Below, piece after piece: positions 11,851-21,910 of a DNA stretch of 64,000 nt. The DNA comes from Galeruca laticollis. Its lineage: Eukaryota; Arthropoda; Insecta; Coleoptera; Chrysomelidae. The stretch lies in the NCBI GenBank assembly GCA_963921935.1, contig OY998181.1, positions 140,267,423 through 140,331,422 of the forward strand. The letters run 5' to 3'. A model generated the notes under the pieces. That model had not been told where the DNA came from. It saw only the letters and a program-made list of their open reading frames with translations, and made no database searches. Each line of letters opens with the position of its first letter. The first letter of the stretch is position 1. A program made the position numbers and the translations under genes.

Positions 11851-12042
11851 ATTCACACTGGTGGAATTCACCGACTTTACACACAGTTTAACACAGTTTT
11901 ATTTCATATCATTTTTTTTATTTATTTTTGTTGTTTAGACTTTTGATAATAAATAAACACTTGTTGTTGTTAGGTTAAGTAATGACCTTAAAGTTTGATT
12001 TGATCTCTTAGAAAGTCCTTTCACTCTGTCGCGCGGGCAGGA
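11851..12042 (+). other. BEL/Pao 3' untranslated region and polypurine tract
   Basis: Non-coding link between the pol stop and the LTR. The purine-rich GGGCAGGA just before TGTTGG at 12043 is a plausible second-strand primer site. Confidence 0.6.
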
Positions 12043-12553
12043 TGTTGGAATTTACTCTAATTCCAACTGTTCTAATTATATATTTCGAGACACCCTGTAC
12101 ATATGTATTGGCGTAGATGTCGCTGGGTGTCTAGCAGTAACAAATCTCTGCGCGCGCGATTTCATTTTAAAAGAGAACAGTAGTAACTTTCGTCGGTAGC
12201 ACACCGAATGTATGTGTATCTACACGCTGTGACCACCCGATGTTCAAATTTAGTGTTTAGTTCAGTTTTTAGTCGCTCTACATCCAATCACAATTGCATC
12301 ACTCGCACGTTGTTAATTCTCCCTGCTCTGTATTAAAACGTTCATCAGGTTTATGATATATTTTTTATTTTAGTGTGATAATTATTTCATGTTAATCGCC
12401 AAAATCACAGTGTTGCCAAATATTGGCAAGAACAATTTTTGTGGATAATTTTTCACATATTTATTTATTTTGTCTTATATGGTCTTTCTACTTTCTAAGT
12501 GGTATCATTAAAGATCAGTTGAAATTAAACTGACTTTTTATTGGTATTGTTCA
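12043..12553 (+). repeat. BEL/Pao 3' LTR (about 511 bp)
   Basis: Begins TGTTGGAATT directly after a polypurine tract and ends near ...TTGTTCA. No second LTR is in the window to align it with, so both edges are inferred. It contains AATAAA-like and ATTAAA signals (12333, 12506). Confidence 0.6.
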
Positions 12554-12644
12554 ACCTTTCGTGGTCAGCGGAGACAGGATAGTGCACTTAAACGTCAACA
12601 ACCACCGCACCAAAAAATAATACAGTCCACTTAGCTTACTACCC
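12554..12644 (+). other. BEL-like sequence after the LTR (primer-site region)
   Basis: TTTCGTGGTCAGCGGAGACAGGAT starts within 5 bases of the LTR and resembles the TGGTGTCAG-type stretch that normally follows a BEL 5' LTR. That would make the LTR shared by two tandem copies, the second cut after about 90 bp by the CR1 fragment. This is inference. Confidence 0.35.
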
Positions 12645-13880
12645 GTCTTCGCTCCCCGACAAATACTATTAACAAAAAATTCATTAAAATGTTCAGAAAG
12701 CTCATGATTATTTCTTATAAGAGTACTCTGACCATTGTTTTCAAAATAAACACCATTGGAAAAATTACTATTGTATTGTTTAGGGTTAATTAATTTTTTT
12801 AATGTTTTCCACATCAACTTTGGATTTTCTACATTTTTGTCAATTTCATTATAGTAATAAATATTTTTCTTTTCTTTCATTAAGTTAACCACTGCATTAC
12901 GTTTGTGTTTATAACTTTCCCAGTTAATATTATTCGGAATACTTTTAAATATTTTATATGCATTATCTCTATCTCTACTCAACTTTTTTATATCATCGTC
13001 ATACCAAGGCAACTCATTTTCGTAATATGATATAGTTTTTTTTGGTGCAATTTCATTAACAACTGAGCCAAAAACATCTTTAATATTATTATAAATATCA
13101 TTAACATCGGTACTATTTAGTAAAAATTCACTATCAATTAAATTTATGTTGTGTAGTTTGTCATTACTTAAATTTCTAACCATTCTAGTACTTTTCCTCG
13201 CCATAGCAGATCTTTCAAAATTAAAGCATTTAACTGTTATTACAGAATGATCAGTGAGTTTGGGTTCATCCATAACAAAGGCTTGTAAATTATCAATATT
13301 TGTCAGTACATAGTCTATTAAAGTTTTGCTTGTGTTAGTTATTCTAGTATATGTTTCTACTTTTTGACAAATGCCATAAGAATGGAAAAGATCTTTAATT
13401 TTTTTAACATAAAATTCGTCGGACAAAAAATCCAAATTGAAATCACCTGCCAACACTACCCGAGAATTCTTACACAATACTTCCTCGCATATATTCTCCA
13501 TTTGCTCAAGAAACGCAGCATGACTTCCACTAGGTGAATGGTGAAGGCTTCCTATTATCCATTTAATACTGCCATAATTTACAGTTACAAATTTACACCA
13601 ATAATTTCCTTCTTGAACATAAGTTTTACCATTTGTATAATTTAAATCTTTTCTAACATAGATAACTATCCCCCCTGTGTGTCTTGAGTTGGAGTCACAC
13701 CTTATAAGTGAATAATCTGCTATTTCAAGTTCAAAATTATCTATCACGTTCGTTGTTCTAGATTCACTAAGTAACATAATAGCTGGATGGTACCAGACAA
13801 TGTTGGCTATTAGTTGGTCTTTGTGCGCTAACAAACTTTCTATATTTAAATAAACTATGTCTGACTTAAATTCTATTCTA
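12645..13880 (-). pseudogene. CR1-like ORF2, endonuclease part
   Basis: APE-type endonuclease. In-frame residues IVYLNIESLLAHKDQL lie upstream of the first available start, followed by LLSESRTT (catalytic Glu), GGIVIYVRKD, VVLAGDFNLDFL (Asp/Asn), TLIDYVLTN and LTDHSVIT (Asp/His). After it comes the usual linker with ELPWYDDDIKKLSRDRD and LMWKTLKKLINPK. The frame leaves LINE sequence at about residue 390 (FFVNSI), just before the RT would begin, and runs into unrelated DNA to a stop at 12551. Confidence 0.82.
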
Positions 13881-13899
13881 TTTTTACCTGCTACATAAT

Positions 13900-14637
13900 T
13901 TAGTTTTTTGGGTCATTTTTCTTAACTATTTTTGGTATTCCATTGACATATTTAATCATTTTTGAAGTATCGCCAGTATTAACCATATCATTTAATTTAG
14001 ATCTTAATTGTTTATAGTACTCACGTTGTATAACTGTTTGATCTGCGAAGATTCTTATTGAAGGAATCTTCTCATTGATTTTCTTACGATTTTTAAGGAT
14101 ATTTACCACAGCTTCATTCGATTCCAATACAACCTTTACAGGGCGCGTTTTACTTCCATCATATTTTCCCATTCTAATAACTTTAAAATCGTTAATGGTA
14201 ATACTTGCATGTGCTAGGATTTTTCTCACTGTTCTTTTTTCCTCTTCCATTCTGTCATTTCTATTTACGGCACTTGATTCATTTATATTTAAAATCACAA
14301 TATTGTTAGATCTCATTTTTCTATCCTCCATTTCATTAATAATTTCTTCCATATTAGTTTTCATTTCAGCATTTTCCCTTTCTATCAACTTTTCTTCCAA
14401 TGTATTTTTCTCATTCTTAAGGATATTAACTTCATCTTTCAGCTCTCTGACCTCACTTCTGAGTTCCTCTATTTGTCGTAATAATAATGGGATTTTCTTA
14501 AATGCTACCCGACAGTCCTTACAGAAAAATACAAGCGATCTATTTTGTATAATAACTGCCCGGTATTCAGAGGGTGCAAGATTTGTGCAACCGTCAGTAG
14601 AATGGAATGTAGCATAGCAACTATCACAGGTTACTAG
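13900..14637 (-). pseudogene. CR1-like ORF1 with PHD-type finger and coiled coil, 5' truncated
   Basis: Open from the AT tract at 14637 to a stop at 13900. The N-terminal part (14628-14500) shows CDSCYATFH, then FFCKDC, a PHD-like Cys/His finger common in CR1/L2 ORF1 proteins. A coiled coil rich in Glu/Lys follows (14480-14290; EELRSEVRELKDEVNILKN). The C-terminal part has RRE-like FADQTVIQREYYKQLRSKL, as in LINE ORF1 proteins that bind RNA. The start codon is lost at the AT tract. ORF2 begins within about 20 bp of its stop. Confidence 0.75.
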
Positions 14638-14662
14638 TATATATATATATATATATATATAT
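14638..14662. repeat. (TA)n microsatellite at PLE-A2 3' end
   Basis: 25 bp TA run between CR1 ORF1 and the 3' terminus of PLE-A2. Confidence 0.9.
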
Positions 14663-14721
14663 TACATTTATGTAATTTTCTTGGGATATGTTCATTAATA
14701 TACTACTAATTTTCTGTCATT

Positions 14722-14759
14722 CTTGACGTTTCGCCTTAATTACAAGGCTTTATCAAAAG
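14722..14759 (-). ncRNA. Degenerate hammerhead-like ribozyme, PLE-A2
   Basis: Minus-strand order: CTT, core TTGATAA, extra A, stem II GCCTT/AAGGC (5 bp), GAAAC, GTC, then AAG pairing with CTT. ACGT after the core is self-complementary and GUC is a normal cleavage triplet. Core changes C3 to U and G8 to A match those in PLE-A1, so they were probably present in the source element. Confidence 0.6.
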
Positions 14760-15079
14760 ATTTTAATTTCAGTCTACAATAAAAATTCACATTTGATAAC
14801 ACTGACAAACAATTTACATTGAAAATAGCACACAAAATTAAGGGTACATATGAATATAAAAGAGTACGTACCTTGACAACCATCTTCTTTGATCGATCAT
14901 CAATGTTTGGTTCAAGTATTTAGAGTTTTTTTTTATTATTTTCACTGATAACAGCTAATTAGAGTTTAATTTAATTTTATACACTGTATCTTGGCATTGT
15001 TTGAGTATTGTCAATATACAGGGTGTCCGATAATATAAAACGGAGGCATATTTTTTTTGGTTGGTTTATTATGCACAAA

Positions 15080-16192
15080 TTATGAGGCTGCATGTAAAAG
15101 GTTATGGTAAATTTTACTCAAGTTCTCTATGTATTTCTTGTCATTTAGTGCTTCGGGTTCATTCTTAATGGCAATCATTTCTTTGATTTTAAGTTTAGTA
15201 ATGTTTTGGTCTTTATATATAATTTTTGTGTTTGGAAAATCTAAATCATGTTTTTTGTTTATTTCATGCTTACGGAGTGCAGTCGACGCATTTTTCGTGT
15301 ATTTGTGACCGTTTATTCCATTTTCCAAGTATTGTGTTGTCATTCCTATATATATTTTTGGACAATTAAGACAAGAGACCGAGTATATCAAATTTGATTG
15401 TTTTTTAGTTGAGTTTTTGCATTTCAAACATGTAAAGGCACACGATAGTGTGACTTATGGCATACTTTAATATATTGTTTTTTTGGAATGTATTTTAATT
15501 TTTCCAATGGTCCATTTGCGTAAGGCAATGCTATATATTTTTGTGGGGTAGTGTCTATTTTGTTGGTTTTAAATTTCAAATTATTGTAATATTTTATTGT
15601 TCGTTGTCTTTGAATTTTTTTAATGAGATTTTGACAATAACCATTTTGTACGAGTATTTCTTCCACTTTTTTTAAAATTTCTAGCCGATAATCAGGAGAA
15701 GTTAGATTTATGGCCCGATCTATTAAGCCAATAACTACGCTCTATTTTTGACTCCTAGTGTGATAAGAACCAAAATTCAAGTATCTACCTGACCATGTAT
15801 GTTTGTTGTAAAGTTTAGTTTTTATGTTATCATTGTTTTGGTTTCTAATTAGCGTCAAATCAAAAAAATTAATGCAACCGTTCTCCTCTATCTCATGCGT
15901 GAATTGAATATTGGAATTAAAGTTATTAAATTCTTGAAGTATCTTGGTTATTTGATCTTCCGGTGGAGCTAATAAACAGTCATCTACGTAGCGTTTGAAG
16001 AAAATTATATCTGTAGAGGAGTTTTTTAAAACATGTTCTTCCAAAAATTCCATGACCAATTGCGCTATACACGAGGAAATTGGCGAACCCATTGCACAAC
16101 CATCAGTTTGCTCGTAGAAATTATCCTTATATTGAAAGTAGTTGTTATTCAATATAATTTTTACTGCATTTATAAATTCTTCACAAGAAAGA
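15080..16192 (-). pseudogene. PLE-A2 RT (C-terminal) and GIY-YIG nuclease
   Basis: Three pieces in shifted frames: 16192-15742 (RT; FYEQTDGCAMGSPISS and the catalytic YVDDCLLAPPE), 15666-15424 (linker) and 15427-15080 (GIY-YIG; VSCLNCPKIYIGMTTQYL, then NGHKY). The RT palm before GCAMG is missing. Two frameshifts disrupt it. A hinge with RAINLTSPDYR-like residues lies around 15700. The C-terminal ends ...SKIYHNLLHAAS. Confidence 0.88.
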
Positions 16193-16195
16193 GAA

Positions 16196-16393
16196 GTGTG
16201 TATTTTCAGAAGGCCCCATAATATTAAGCACTGAGGCTATTTCGGCCCACGCGGCCTCCTTTTTGGAGGTGTTCTTATAATCTCGATGTCTTAAATTAAA
16301 TAAATATTCGTAATTTTGTATTAAATCAATTAATAAATTATGTAAGTCGGACTGGTCCATTTCTACATCAACATCCTCTTCCTCTTGAAACAT
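16196..16393 (-). pseudogene. MADF-domain protein remnant (Harbinger-associated type)
   Basis: From the ATG at 16393 the frame reads an acidic leader (EEEDVDVEMD) and then LIDLIQNYEYLFNLRHRDYKN and EAAWAEIASVLN, which match the MADF (Myb/SANT-like) DNA-binding fold. It is cut by PLE-A2 at about 16195. A MADF protein is the usual second gene of insect Harbinger transposons, and a Harbinger transposase lies 3.5 kb away on the same strand. It could also be a host MADF gene. Confidence 0.65.
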
Positions 16394-16399
16394 TTTTCG

Positions 16400-17202
16400 A
16401 AATACACAAACAATACAACAGCACAATTCAAAATCAAAATGGCAAATGGAACGAACCAAACTAAAACACAAGCTCGTTTCGTAAACAGCGCCACGACCAG
16501 TAAGAAATGTCAACTTCACATGCAGAAATCGCGCATCACAAGAGTGAATCTGATTGGTGCTTTTAACTCGACAGCTGGTAGCACCAATAGTTTTCCTCAT
16601 TTCATGCTGCCAAAGTGCATCAATAAACAGTAGCTTATTTGAATGTAGCGCCTCTCTTAACTGACCGTGAAAACAGTAGTGTCAGTTTTGAGTTTAAAAT
16701 GATTGGTAGAAACCAAGTCACGTGACACTAACTTCAGTTTTCATTGGTGGAACTGCGAATCACGAATAACAAGATATAAAATTTGGTTATTTGGGAGCAA
16801 CGGCGAACAACGTGGAAACGACGAACAACACGACAACAACGGTTTATAAATGCATGTATATGATATCAATGTTTTATTTTCGACCAACGGGAATCACGAA
16901 CAACGAATAACGAACAACAGAGTTTATAAATCCACCTTAAAACTAAAATAAATTGTAACTTCTAAAAGAAAAGAGAAGCCGAGTTAATATTTGGAGAGTA
17001 GAAGCACTATAATGTAGAAAACACACTGTTCCAATCAAAGTATTTATAATTCACTAATTTTCATTTATTTAACGGCTAATTCATTGCACTTCCAGTTAAT
17101 TTAATATTGTCTACAGATTTCGCACATATCATTGAGCGTTTTCGTACTGATGTTTTCACTATTCTGCAATAGCAATTGTGCCAACTCAGTTCGATATTCA
17201 TT
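16400..17202. other. Unassigned DNA with ACGAACAAC-like iterations
   Basis: No gene accepted. Around 16800-16925 the motif CGAACAAC or CGAATAAC recurs about six times near GTTTATAAAT (16842 and 16921). This may be the end of the Harbinger element, but I could not define its edges. Confidence 0.35.
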
Positions 17203-17787
17203 AAACTTCTAAAAATTTACATTTTTTCAGATTTGGAAAATTTAAAATGGCGGCTGCGCAAATTGGAAACAACTTTTTTTTTCAATCGCGTCTAAATTTA
17301 TGAATATAACCGATATTGAGAAACGGTTTGTTGCAATCGACAGAGTGAAAGTTATATTTGTATGAATAACATAAACAAAATTTTTTTAAATTTTTTTACA
17401 TAATTTTTTAGAACATTTACCGAAAATAAAAAATTTTCCATCTAGTTTTTTCTCACATTGGCGTTGAAAAATTTGTTTAAAATATGTTTTCACGTTATAA
17501 ATATGTCTTTGAAAGACGAGTATTTAAAAAAAAATTTTTTTAGATGCGATTTTTACAAGTTGAGATAAACAAATTCAAAGTCTGTTAGATTCTGTGATAA
17601 TATTGATTGAAATTTTCAAATTTTGATCACTTCGCTAGGTTGTCGAATCCCAACTCAACTTAAACACAAATTTTCATTTTTCTACCGTCAATTGGTCCAT
17701 TCAAAAGAGAATAGTAATCCTAGCTCGCTCGGCCAAACGGTGCGGCGGCAGCTGCTTGGCGTTGTGGTGGGGGGTCAGCGCTCGTTC
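17203..17787. repeat. Left long inverted repeat
   Basis: Pairs with 18406-18997. Contains GCGGCTGCGCAAATTGG (outer part) and TCGGCCAAACGGTGCGGCGG (inner part), which recur inverted on the right. The frame 17623-17856 is repeat sequence, not a gene. Confidence 0.85.
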
Positions 17788-18003
17788 GCAGTTGAACGAA
17801 GCTCAAGCTTTTATTTTGGTTTTCTTTGTAAAAATTTTGCATTTGTGGTTTGCTAATAGTATGGTTTTTAACAACCATTACATATTGCTAGAAATAAGGT
17901 ACAATGATATTTATAATTTATATCTATAAATCCATTTATTATATATATTATACATAATTCGAAACGTAGATACTAAGAATAATATTTATTTACAAATTTA
18001 CAT

Positions 18004-18402
18004 CTATTTGCTACAAATTCTCGCCCTTTTTGGTCTCTGAGGAAATGGCTGTGTACAATTTTCCTCGTCATTATCATTAGCAAACAAATCCTCATCGATA
18101 TTATTGCTACTATCAATTGCAAGTTCACAATCAACTAATTGAGTCATATCAAAATTTAGCTCATCACTCAGAGATTCATTATCATCCTCGTCATTGTCAA
18201 ATACCGTACTTACAATTTCGATGTTACAACAGTTTTTGCCTTCGCAATTTTTACATAATATCGTACAATGTATGCCAACTTTTTTACAACCACACCTGGT
18301 AGTAGAGCACCCTGTGGTACAAGAACACGAAATAATGTTCAATAATTCGTCGGGTACAAGTACGTCGTCAGTCATGTTAGTAAGGGTCTTTTGGGCGTTC
18401 GA
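18004..18402 (-). pseudogene. CXC-type cysteine-rich C-terminal remnant
   Basis: The frame runs 18501-18004, but residues before about 18402 are translated TIR. The likely real part starts near MTDDVLVPDELLN and carries ISCSCTTGCSTTRCGCKK, then GIHCTILCKNCEGKNCCN: nine or more cysteines in a Tesmin/TSO1 CXC-like spacing. An acidic tail and a basic end (RPKRARICSK) follow. Similar cysteine tails end many uncharacterised insect transposon proteins. No catalytic domain remains, so function cannot be assigned. Confidence 0.5.
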
Positions 18403-18405
18403 AGA

Positions 18406-18997
18406 GAATGAGCGCTGACCCTCCACCAGAACGCCAAGCAGCTGCCGCCGCACCGTTTGGCCGAGCGAGCTAGGATTATTGTTTTCTTTTGAATGGACCA
18501 ATTAACGGTAGAAAAATCAAAAATTGTGTTTAAGTGGAGTTGGGATTCAACAACCTAGCAAAGTGATCAAAATTTGAAAATTTCAATTAATATTATGACA
18601 GTATCTAGCAGATTTTGAATTTGTTTAGCTCAGCTTGTAAAAGTCGCATCTGAAAAATTTTTTTATTCAAAATACTCGTCTTTCAAAAACAAACATATGC
18701 ATAACGTAAAAAGATATTTTTAAGAAATTTTTCAACGCCAAAATGAGAAAAAACTAGATGTAAAAATTTTTATTTTCGGTAAATATTCTAAAAAATTATG
18801 TAAAAAAATGTTTAAAAATTTTGTTTATGATATTTATAAAAATATAACTTTCACTCTGTCGATTGCAACAAACTGTTTCTCAATATCGTTAATGTTCATA
18901 AATTTAGACGCGATTGAAAAAAAAATTTGATTCCAATTTGCGCAGCCGTCATTTTGAATTTTCCAAATCTGAAAGAATGTAAATTTTTAGAAGTTTG
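18406..18997. repeat. Right long inverted repeat
   Basis: Reverse complement of 17203-17787, ending AGAAGTTT at 18997. Confidence 0.85.
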
Positions 18998-19400
18998 CCC
19001 TCTATGTTTATCTATGTTTTGACCTCGATATTAATATTTTATTTATAATTACCAACCAAAAATATAATTTTCGTAGATTTTTTCAATTTTTGAAAAATTT
19101 AAGATCGGAAAATTTTTTTTTTTAAAAACTATTTACGTCACCTTCAAGAGCATAAGATTTGCTTCAATTTTCATCTCCACGATTTTTTTGTAAGAACACA
19201 TCCAGGAATGACACGAGCATAAATCACTTGAATTTTAGATGGTCTGAGCTGTGCTTGCAAGCTGCGTCGCAAGCTCCAGTGGAAATTATTAGACAATCTA
19301 GGAGAGTGATGCTGGGTCAATATATTTTCATTTAAAAATGGAAAATCAGTTATGGGAAGGTTTTGATAGTTAACAGACTTTTCGACCTTACTTTCCCGGA
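18998..19400. other. Unassigned AT-rich DNA
   Basis: No gene seen. It may include the 3' end of the neighbouring piggyBac remnant. Confidence 0.4.
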
Positions 19401-19925
19401 CTACAAACTCAGAGACGACAGACGAGCGCAGACTCGCCCATTCGGGATTTTAACTTTTTGGAGTCGATCCCACTTACGGGATTTTATCCATTTCCTTTTT
19501 GTTCCCATTTTAAGTAAAGCTTTAGTTACTTGTAAACGGAAGTCATATAGAGATAGTTTTCTTTCTCTAGAGAACTTATTATAGGAATTAAATGAGTTTA
19601 ATAACATCACTTGAAGTATATGAACCCATATTTTCTTATAACACCTTAGCGTTTTCCGCTCGCAGGGCAGGGCTAGTATGCCGGCAATTGATCTTTACGA
19701 TCAATACCGCCTATGTTTTTATTATACCTGGCAACCGGTGATGGTTTGATCTTAATTTGCTTCCTTCTAGATTCACACTCGACTAAATGTTGTTGATAAA
19801 TAGAGAACATCACGTTTGTCCCTCCATTTACCCACAACAATGCCATTCTTTTTATACCGAGCTACACTTTCACCTTTTTGTAATTTAGATGCTATAAACT
19901 TTGTAGGGTTACCTTGTCTTCTTGG
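19401..19925 (-). pseudogene. piggyBac-type transposase C-terminal remnant
   Basis: Read on the minus strand in several frames. 19920-19775 gives KGESVARYKKNGIVVGKW and RDVLYLST; 19770-19676 gives PSPVARYNKNIGGIDRKDQL; 19677-19560 gives PCERKTLRCYKKIWVHILQ; and 19580-19500 gives KLSLYDFRLQVTKALL. These follow the order of the piggyBac transposase end (ARYN/K..GGIDR.DQ, YYPCERKTLRW, final dimer region). Stops and frameshifts lie at about 19775 and 19676. The GGIDR aspartate is present, but the rest of the catalytic core is gone. It abuts Harbinger at about 19925. Confidence 0.8.
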
Positions 19926-20625
19926 TAGAAGAACAACACTCTAGCATCATGCACTGAACCAGGTTCTCCACAAAAAAAGTCGATAAACCGCTTATTGTGA
20001 TCACAAACTGCTTGAAGAACTATACTACGATTACCTTTCCGATTGCAATACGCAAGTTGAACTTCCCGTTTTCGTTTTATAATATTAATATGGCATCCAT
20101 CGATAGCTCCAATAACATGGTTTACATTTTGTCTAGTTTTAAAGTTTTCTACTATATTTGTAGATTCTTCTCTTGAGAGCCATTTAATATAATTTCTACT
20201 TTCGTCAACTAAAGCTGAAACCACCCTATTTATGCATGTATAAGCAGCACTTCTGGTAACATTTAACCGATCTAAAATCTGTCTTAATGTTTCCCTGTTT
20301 GCAAGATACCAAATTGTTATAAATAAGGCATGTTTAGTTGTTATTTTTTCCCTTCCATATAGATGTGTTGGTAGTTTGTCCTGCAAATTCAATGAATCCA
20401 ACAAATATTCAAAAGTGGTTCTAGAGATCCTAAAATTTTCTCTAAACTGTTGATAATCAAATTTATCCACGCAATATTCAACATATCTTTTCATTCGAAT
20501 CACGGTCCTGTGGATAGGTGGCCTAAATCACTATCATCTTCATTACTTTCATCTAAGGAACTACTGGTGTCACTTAGCATTTCTACATTTCTTTGAAGTT
20601 CTCTTCGAAAGAATCATCATTATGG
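19926..20625 (-). pseudogene. Harbinger (PIF) transposase, 3'-truncated
   Basis: DDE transposase of the PIF/Harbinger class. The N-terminal part (20625-20507; RRELQRNVEMLSDTSSS) is split by one frameshift near 20505 from the main frame 20503-19926. The main frame carries RTTFEYLLDSL, the helix-turn-helix region TLRQILDRLNVTRSAAY, first Asp in GAIDGCHINI and second Asp in GEPGSVHDARVL. The frame then switches to piggyBac sequence, so the third acidic residue and C-terminus are missing. Confidence 0.85.
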
Positions 20626-20930
20626 AGCAAGCCCTACAGACATAATTCTACTATTGACATTGTGTAAATTCCAAATTATATAATTACCATAACAATATAC
20701 TCCAAATTATCTTCCACTTGCATTTATTTATTATTTTTATTATAAACTAAATAACAAACAAGCCGCTAACCTAAAATGTTATAATTCAGTTTCCTCCACT
20801 TACTATTTTTGCTCATACTTTTTAGGATTTCCTGCGCACTTCAGTCTCCCGCTCAGGTTGAAAATTATCTCAACAGAGCTGAACAGAATGATGTAAAAAG
20901 AATACACCATATATGACCCTCTTCTAAAAG
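20626..20930. other. Unassigned AT-rich DNA
   Basis: No gene or repeat recognised. Confidence 0.4.
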
Positions 20931-20935
20931 TGGAA

Positions 20936-21910
20936 GCACCTAAGAGACAGTCCTATTTGGTATTGATTATTATCCACACGAAGAGAACTAGAAAAACTGG
21001 GTGAAAAACTTGGCATGTATAATGGGGTGTTTTTCAAATGTTTGCTTCTACGTTCATTTAATAGCATGATAAATTTCGTTGCCATTTTGATGTCCTTTGT
21101 AAGAAGCATATTCGCTAGTTCTCTTGAAGCAAACCCAATAATAATTTGCTCCTTTTGTTCATCCAGGTTTAAAGATAAATATTTGCAAAGGTCGATTTTC
21201 TCGTGAAAATAACTACTTTAGCCTTCAGATGGTTTTTGTGTACGACTAGTCATTGTCCTCCATAAAGAAGTTACATTTTTGTATGGGATGAATATATTTG
21301 TAAATTGATCTTTGAAATCGGTCCAGTTTGTTAGCTGACTTCTATTAGCCTCATGCCAAAGTTTAACAGCACCGATTAACCTTGAGCGCGCAGTTTCCAT
21401 AGGAAATTCAGGTGGCCAGTGAAGGATGGCAGCTCCCTCGATAGATTCCAGCGACTGTTTACTTTTATTAAGGACGTCTCCAGCAAATGTCGGAATAGGC
21501 TGACTAAAATCGGGTATAACGGTGTAATTTCGTTGGGTTTATGCTTGGGCTTGTGTTAACTGTGCATTTTGAACCATAGTTTGCATTAACAGGGCATTTT
21601 GAGTCATAATTTGGTTCATAGAATTAAGTAAGCGGTCCATATTATAAATTTTATCACCTGTATTATTGTTTGGTAAGCCATCCCTTTGATTTTGCATCAT
21701 AAAAGTCTCAAATTGTTATTTAGGAATGCCATTCGCGTCAGTAATGCTTACACCCTGTTCCTGGGTTTTTTTCGAAGTTTTCCTCCGTTTCCAGTCTCTT
21801 TTCATCCGTTGATTATCTTCTTTCTTCAATTTGCAGCCTGTTTTTTCTTTCATAATTTTCTAAATTTAACTGCTTTTCTTGGATTTTCAATTCTCGACAC
21901 CTAACTTTGT
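20936..21910 (-). pseudogene. gag: Gypsy-type gag remnant (Retrotrans_gag)
   Basis: Broken minus-strand frames: 21905-21700 (charged, Gln/Glu-rich), 21698-21540 (ending at a stop in AQA*), 21530-21218 and 21205-20936. The core matches Retrotrans_gag: PETARSRLIGAVKLWHE-type residues followed by LTNWTDFKDQFTNIFIP, SLWRTMTSRTQKPSEG, then DLCKYLSLNLDEQKEQIIIG. Gag would form the particle. No linked pol follows on either side, and at least two stops are present. Confidence 0.72.

Larger units (their letters stand above)
8731..12553 (+). mobile_element. BEL/Pao LTR retrotransposon, 5'-truncated
   Basis: Pol from just before the RT through the C-terminal domain, a 3' untranslated stretch, a polypurine tract near 12032-12042 and a 3' LTR. 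Gag, protease and the 5' LTR are missing; the element is cut at about 8731 by the adjacent PLE fragment. The pol frame is otherwise undamaged, so the insertion is fairly young. Confidence 0.9.
12645..14637 (-). mobile_element. CR1-like LINE fragment (ORF1 plus endonuclease)
   Basis: Minus-strand LINE segment with most of ORF1 and the endonuclease half of ORF2. It lacks the RT and 3' tail, which is unusual because LINEs normally lose their 5' end. It is bounded by BEL sequence near 12645 and by an AT tract with PLE-A2 at 14638. Confidence 0.75.
14663..16195 (-). mobile_element. Penelope-like element PLE-A2, 5'-truncated
   Basis: Minus-strand PLE with half of the RT, the GIY-YIG nuclease, a 3' region with a degenerate hammerhead motif, and the family 3' end CCCAAGAAA next to (TA)n. 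The 5' side breaks inside the RT and joins a MADF coding remnant near 16195, as expected for 5'-truncated target-primed insertion. Confidence 0.85.
17203..18997. mobile_element. Long-TIR DNA element with cysteine-rich ORF
   Basis: About 1.8 kb bounded by inverted repeats of about 590 bp (17203-17787 and 18406-18997), starting AAACTTCT on each side. The arms differ by scattered substitutions. The 620-bp centre holds one coding remnant on the minus strand. No target duplication was obvious. The family is not one I can name; very long TIRs with little internal sequence suggest a foldback-type derivative of a larger DNA transposon. Confidence 0.7.

Noticed and set aside
14075..14617. 180-codon plus-strand ORF, hydrophobic
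   Set aside because: Antisense of CR1 ORF1, which has a zinc finger and coiled coil.
15016..15050. CAGGGTGTCCGATAAT resembling a mariner or MITE end
   Set aside because: No partner end within PLE-A2; cannot support an element.
16181..16600. Full 139-codon frame as one protein
   Set aside because: Only the part after ATG 16393 matches MADF; the upstream Cys/Phe-rich stretch looks like translated 5' DNA.
17623..17856. 77-codon ORF in the left long TIR
   Set aside because: Translated inverted repeat; the right-arm copy reads differently.
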